Virus record (IMG/VR): IMGVR_UViG_3300035698_026017
Span: 1 to 23,050 of that record
Direction: 5' to 3' (one strand)
Source of the DNA: a virus
Length of the DNA stretch: 23,050 nucleotides
The notes under the pieces are model-generated. The model worked only from the letters and a program-made list of their open reading frames with translations. It did not search any database and was not told where the DNA came from. A program made the position numbers and the translations under genes. Numbering within the stretch: position 1 is the first letter of the stretch; each line of letters opens with the position of its first letter. Below, piece after piece: positions 20,368 to 23,050 of the stretch.

Positions 20368-21450
20368 GAATCAAAGAAAAATCATAAAGAAAAGATTCTA
20401 GAAGTTAAATGTATTATTTGTGGTACATTATTCCTTACCAGCAGAATGAAAATTCTTCAAGATATGAATCCTAAAGTTAGATCAACGGTGAGATATTGTT
20501 CTACTAAATGTTCTAAAATTGGTATAGGTAATAGAAAAGCTAAAATATCATCAGATTTTTTAGATCATCCAGAAGAACTGTCATTCATCCCTAAATTTAC
20601 TAAAGAAGAATTCGATAGAGCCATTAAAGACTATAGAGGGAAAATATTAGGTCTTGAATGTGTTGTTTGTGGCAAAAACTTTCTTGGAAGTAGACATAAA
20701 ATAATTGCTGCATTAAATCCAAATCTTGCAGATTCAATGAGAACATGTTCTCATACATGTTTTCTTAAAGATAGATCATCTAGACAGAGATCTTTATATT
20801 CTTCAGATTTCTTAGATCATCCCGAAGAACTTGCATTTATTCCTAAATTTACTAAAAAATTATTTGAAGAATCAAGTCAATTGGAAAATGTATTAAAAGT
20901 TGAATGTATAGAATGTGGTAAAAATTTCTATACAAATAGAAAAATGATTATTGATGCACTTAATCCAATTAAAACTAATACATCTCAATATTGTTCTATC
21001 GAATGTGCTATTATAAAAAATGGAAGAGTCAAAAGATCTAAATATTCATCAGATTTTTTAGATCATCCAGAAGAACTTTCATTCATTCCTAAATTTACTA
21101 AAAAAGAATTTGAAAATGATACATCAAAGGATAAAACACTTAAAATAGAATGTCAAGATTGTGGCAAAATTTTTCTAACAGATCGTAATAATGTTCAATC
21201 AGCTATTAATCCTAAATATCATAAAGCTCTTGCAACTTGTGGTATTGCATGTTCATGTGCTTTACCAATTCCAGAATTTACTGAAGAAGAATTTGCTATA
21301 GGAGATAAAAATATTAGTGATGTTTTAGAAGGTGATGTTATTAACCATGATTTAACTATCTATGAAAATTTTGATTTTGATGAATATTCAAAAGAAATGG
21401 GTATAACAAAAAAAGACATTTCAGAATATTTAAAGTCTTTACGAACATGA
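20296..21450 (+). CDS. Repeat zinc-finger-like protein of the endonuclease family (no nuclease domain seen)
   Basis: 384 residues built from four homologous units (about 1-84, 85-168, 169-250, 251-325). Each has SSDFLDHPEELSFIPKFTKE or a variant, then a four-cysteine pattern: LKVECxxCGKxF, RxxIxxAxNP, and YCSxxC. These look like zinc-binding DNA-recognition modules. The C-terminal ~60 residues are acidic, and no PD-(D/E)XK, HNH or GIY-YIG motif is visible. AGAGGG precedes ATG 20296 inside a structured leader. The stop overlaps the start of its paralog (ATGA). It may be a DNA-binding partner of the following nuclease, or a nuclease that lost its catalytic domain. Confidence 0.65.
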   Translation: MTKSIYHQPKDILFISRFTKEEFDESKKNHKEKILEVKCIICGTLFLTSRMKILQDMNPKVRSTVRYCSTKCSKIGIGNRKAKISSDFLDHPEELSFIPKFTKEEFDRAIKDYRGKILGLECVVCGKNFLGSRHKIIAALNPNLADSMRTCSHTCFLKDRSSRQRSLYSSDFLDHPEELAFIPKFTKKLFEESSQLENVLKVECIECGKNFYTNRKMIIDALNPIKTNTSQYCSIECAIIKNGRVKRSKYSSDFLDHPEELSFIPKFTKKEFENDTSKDKTLKIECQDCGKIFLTDRNNVQSAINPKYHKALATCGIACSCALPIPEFTEEEFAIGDKNISDVLEGDVINHDLTIYENFDFDEYSKEMGITKKDISEYLKSLRT

Positions 21451-21518
21451 CTAAATCTATTTATCATCAACCTAAAGGCATATTATTCATTTCAAGATTC
21501 ACTAAAGAAGAATTTGAT
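21439..21518 (+). repeat. 80-nt direct repeat, copy 2 (gene start)
   Basis: Second copy, beginning 8 nt before ATG 21447. The Shine-Dalgarno AGAGG found upstream of copy 1 is not part of the repeat and is absent here (AAAGTC instead). The single difference changes Asp11 to Gly. Confidence 0.95.
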
Positions 21519-22409
21519 AAAGTTCCTAATTCGAATCTTAAAATTCTTAAAATAAAATGTCAACAATGTCATAAAATATTTTATTGTTCTAAAACACAAA
21601 TTTTAAGAGCAATAAATGTTAATAATAATAGTACACATCAATTTTGTTCTCAAAAATGTAGAGGACAGTTTAATAGTGAAAAATTAAGAAAATCTAATAT
21701 TACTGTTTGTGAAGTTTGTGGTATTAAATTTTTTAAATATGAATCTGAAAAGAAAAAATCAAAACATAATTATTGCTCTCAAAAATGTGCTAGACCAGCA
21801 ATTAATAAACAGTTAAGATCTAAACAATCCTCAGATTTTTTAAAGCATCCAAAAGAACTTTCATTTATCCCTAAATTTACTAAAGAAAAATTTGATAAAG
21901 TTCCTAATTCTAATCTTAAAATTCTTAATATAGAATGTCAACAATGTTATAAAACTTTTAAAGTTTCAAGAATTCAGATAATTAATGCAATTAATCCAAA
22001 TATTTCAAATACTTTGAAATTTTGTTCAAAGAGATGTTGTACTACATTTAATATCGAACATGGTATTTTTGGTAAACGATCAATGATGGAAAAATATATT
22101 GAAAAAAAACTTAAAAATACATATAAAAATATTAACATTCTTTTCAATGATAAAAATTTTCTTGAAGGGCTTGAATTAGACATTTTTATACCATCTCTAA
22201 AAATAGCTTTTGAAATTGATGGTATCTTTCATTTCAAACCAATATTTGGTGAAAAAGTTCTTAAAAGACATCAAAAAAATGATAAGAAAAAGAACTTACT
22301 TTGTAATAAATTAGGAATAAATCTTCAACGAATTGATATTAGTTATTTAAGTAAATTTACTGAAGAAAAAGGAGAAGTAATTTTTAAAGAAATAATTTCG
22401 CATTTATAA
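21447..22409 (+). CDS. Vsr-like/PD-(D/E)XK homing endonuclease
   Basis: 320 residues. The first 24 residues are nearly identical to those of the upstream paralog. Cys4 zinc-like modules follow: CQQC...CSQKC (39-71), CEVC...CSQKC (88-114), and CQQC...CSKRC (164-197) within a unit that repeats FDKVPNSNLKIL. The C-terminal nuclease-like domain (~211-305) has GLELDIFIPSLKIAFEIDGI then FHF (Glu243, Asp245, Glu256, Asp258, His262) and KRHQKNDKKKNLLCNKLGIN, the pattern of Vsr/EDxHD-type homing enzymes. Its start overlaps the previous stop (ATGA) and lacks its own ribosome site, so reinitiation is likely. A free-standing homing endonuclease downstream of the capsid gene. Confidence 0.75.
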   Translation: MTKSIYHQPKGILFISRFTKEEFDKVPNSNLKILKIKCQQCHKIFYCSKTQILRAINVNNNSTHQFCSQKCRGQFNSEKLRKSNITVCEVCGIKFFKYESEKKKSKHNYCSQKCARPAINKQLRSKQSSDFLKHPKELSFIPKFTKEKFDKVPNSNLKILNIECQQCYKTFKVSRIQIINAINPNISNTLKFCSKRCCTTFNIEHGIFGKRSMMEKYIEKKLKNTYKNINILFNDKNFLEGLELDIFIPSLKIAFEIDGIFHFKPIFGEKVLKRHQKNDKKKNLLCNKLGINLQRIDISYLSKFTEEKGEVIFKEIISHL

Positions 22410-22431
22410 AATTTTATCTTAAAAATTACTA

Positions 22432-22893
22432 TTATATATAATTAATATTAGCACCATTCTCTAAGAGAACCTTAACAATTTTATAATAACCATTAGAAGC
22501 AGCATATCTCAAAGCATAATCATTCTTAGCATGAACATCAGCACCATTCTCTAGTAGAATCTTAACAGTCTCATAATAACCATTATAAGAAGCCCATCTT
22601 AAAGCTTCATCATTCTCAGCATGAACATCAGCATTATATTCTATTAGAATCTTGACAATTTCTGGATAACAATTAGAAGCAGCATATCTCAGAGCTTTAT
22701 TATTATCAGCATGAACATCAGCATTATAATCTAATAGAATCTTGACAGTTTTATAATAACCATAATAAGAAGCCAATCTTAAAGCTTCATCATTATTAGC
22801 ATGAACATTAGCACCATTCTCTAGAAGAAGCTTGACAGACTCTATATGACCATTAGAAGCAGCTTTTTTAAGTTCTAGATTCATCTCATTCAT
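22432..22893 (-). CDS. Ankyrin-repeat protein (30-residue repeat type), minus strand
   Basis: 153 residues made almost wholly of five 30-residue ankyrin-like units, for example NDEALRLASYYGYYKTVKIL then LDYNADVHADN. Start MNEMN is the same as in the gene at 3-713, and the units are clearly homologous. There is no C-terminal extra domain and no signal peptide. The mRNA leader has AGGGAG about 10 nt before ATG, and a perfect sigma70-type promoter lies at 22932-22960. It is convergent with the endonuclease gene, 22 nt away. Transcription by unmodified host polymerase suggests early expression, unlike the late genes around it. A role in host protein binding is inferred from the fold only. Confidence 0.85.
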   Translation of the reverse strand: MNEMNLELKKAASNGHIESVKLLLENGANVHANNDEALRLASYYGYYKTVKILLDYNADVHADNNKALRYAASNCYPEIVKILIEYNADVHAENDEALRWASYNGYYETVKILLENGADVHAKNDYALRYAASNGYYKIVKVLLENGANINYI

Positions 22894-22931
22894 TCTTAAG
22901 TCTCCCTTTCTCTCTCAATCTTTCTACCTCT

Positions 22932-22960
22932 ATTATAGAGTATACTTATCTATATGTCAA
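22932..22960 (-). promoter_or_regulatory. Perfect sigma70 consensus promoter of the minus-strand ankyrin gene
   Basis: On the minus strand TTGACA (22955-22960) is followed by exactly 17 nt and TATAAT (22932-22937). Transcription should begin near 22925, giving a leader of about 30 nt before ATG 22893. This is typical of phage early promoters. Confidence 0.85.
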
Positions 22961-22985
22961 GAGAAATCATGTGTTATAGATCATT

Positions 22986-23050
22986 CTAATCATTAGAGTT
23001 ATCAAGATTCTTAACTGTTTCTAAGAGATTTTCATACTCTTTCCTTGAAA
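22986..23050 (-). CDS. C-terminal end of a minus-strand gene, cut by the window
   Basis: The minus strand reads SRKEYENLLETVKNLDNSND to a TAG at 22986-22988. It is a charged, helix-like tail. It ends 26 nt before the -35 box of the ankyrin promoter, which fits ordinary gene spacing. Too short to identify. Confidence 0.4.
   Translation of the reverse strand, partial: SRKEYENLLETVKNLDNSND

Overview
The window is the late structural (virion morphogenesis) region of a T4-like myovirus with strongly A+T-rich DNA. The head and tail genes follow the T4 order on the + strand: gp13, gp14 (neck), gp15 (tail terminator), gp16 and gp17 (terminase), gp18 (sheath), gp19 (tube), gp20 (portal), three small genes in the 67/68 position, gp21 (prohead protease), gp22 (scaffold) and gp23 (major capsid protein). 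The host cannot be named. A predicted lipoprotein inserted among the neck genes suggests a diderm (Gram-negative) bacterium.

Layout: 1-766 holds an ankyrin-repeat gene closed by a terminator. From 782 a run of T4-type late promoters (GATAAATA or TATAAATA) drives the structural genes. The neck-to-terminase block (825-7303) also carries a permuted papain/NlpC-like protein and a lipoprotein with a C-terminal hydrophobic helix (u-spanin-like), plus a decayed small gene between gp16 and gp17. Between gp18 and gp19 lies a ~3.8 kb accessory block (9428-13261). It has structured intergenic repeats, two homing-endonuclease-like genes (the first with a broken 5' end), a predicted internal head protein and two decayed genes. 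The portal gene is split by a 146-residue mini-intein. gp22 carries a long acidic then basic N-terminal extension. Downstream of gp23 a second accessory block (20032-22409) repeats the pattern: terminator, the same intergenic repeat, the same hairpin leader, then two overlapping endonuclease-family genes. A second ankyrin gene (minus strand, perfect sigma70-type promoter) and the tail of another minus-strand gene close the window.

How it fits together: gp16/gp17 package DNA through the gp20 portal into a gp23 shell built on gp22 scaffold and matured by gp21. gp13/14/15 join the head to the gp18/gp19 tail. Several small proteins start with leaders resembling T4 capsid-targeting sequences, so they may be packed into the head and trimmed by gp21. 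The mobile part is the family of endonuclease cassettes lying behind the two most highly expressed structural genes (sheath and capsid). They share one 5' leader (late-promoter-like box, hairpin, potential anti-Shine-Dalgarno CCTCT, then TTACGAACATGACTAAA) and are preceded by copies of the 17-nt repeat GAGCAATAAAGTTAGTT.

Protein identities rest on my reading of conserved motifs and gene order. No database search was run.
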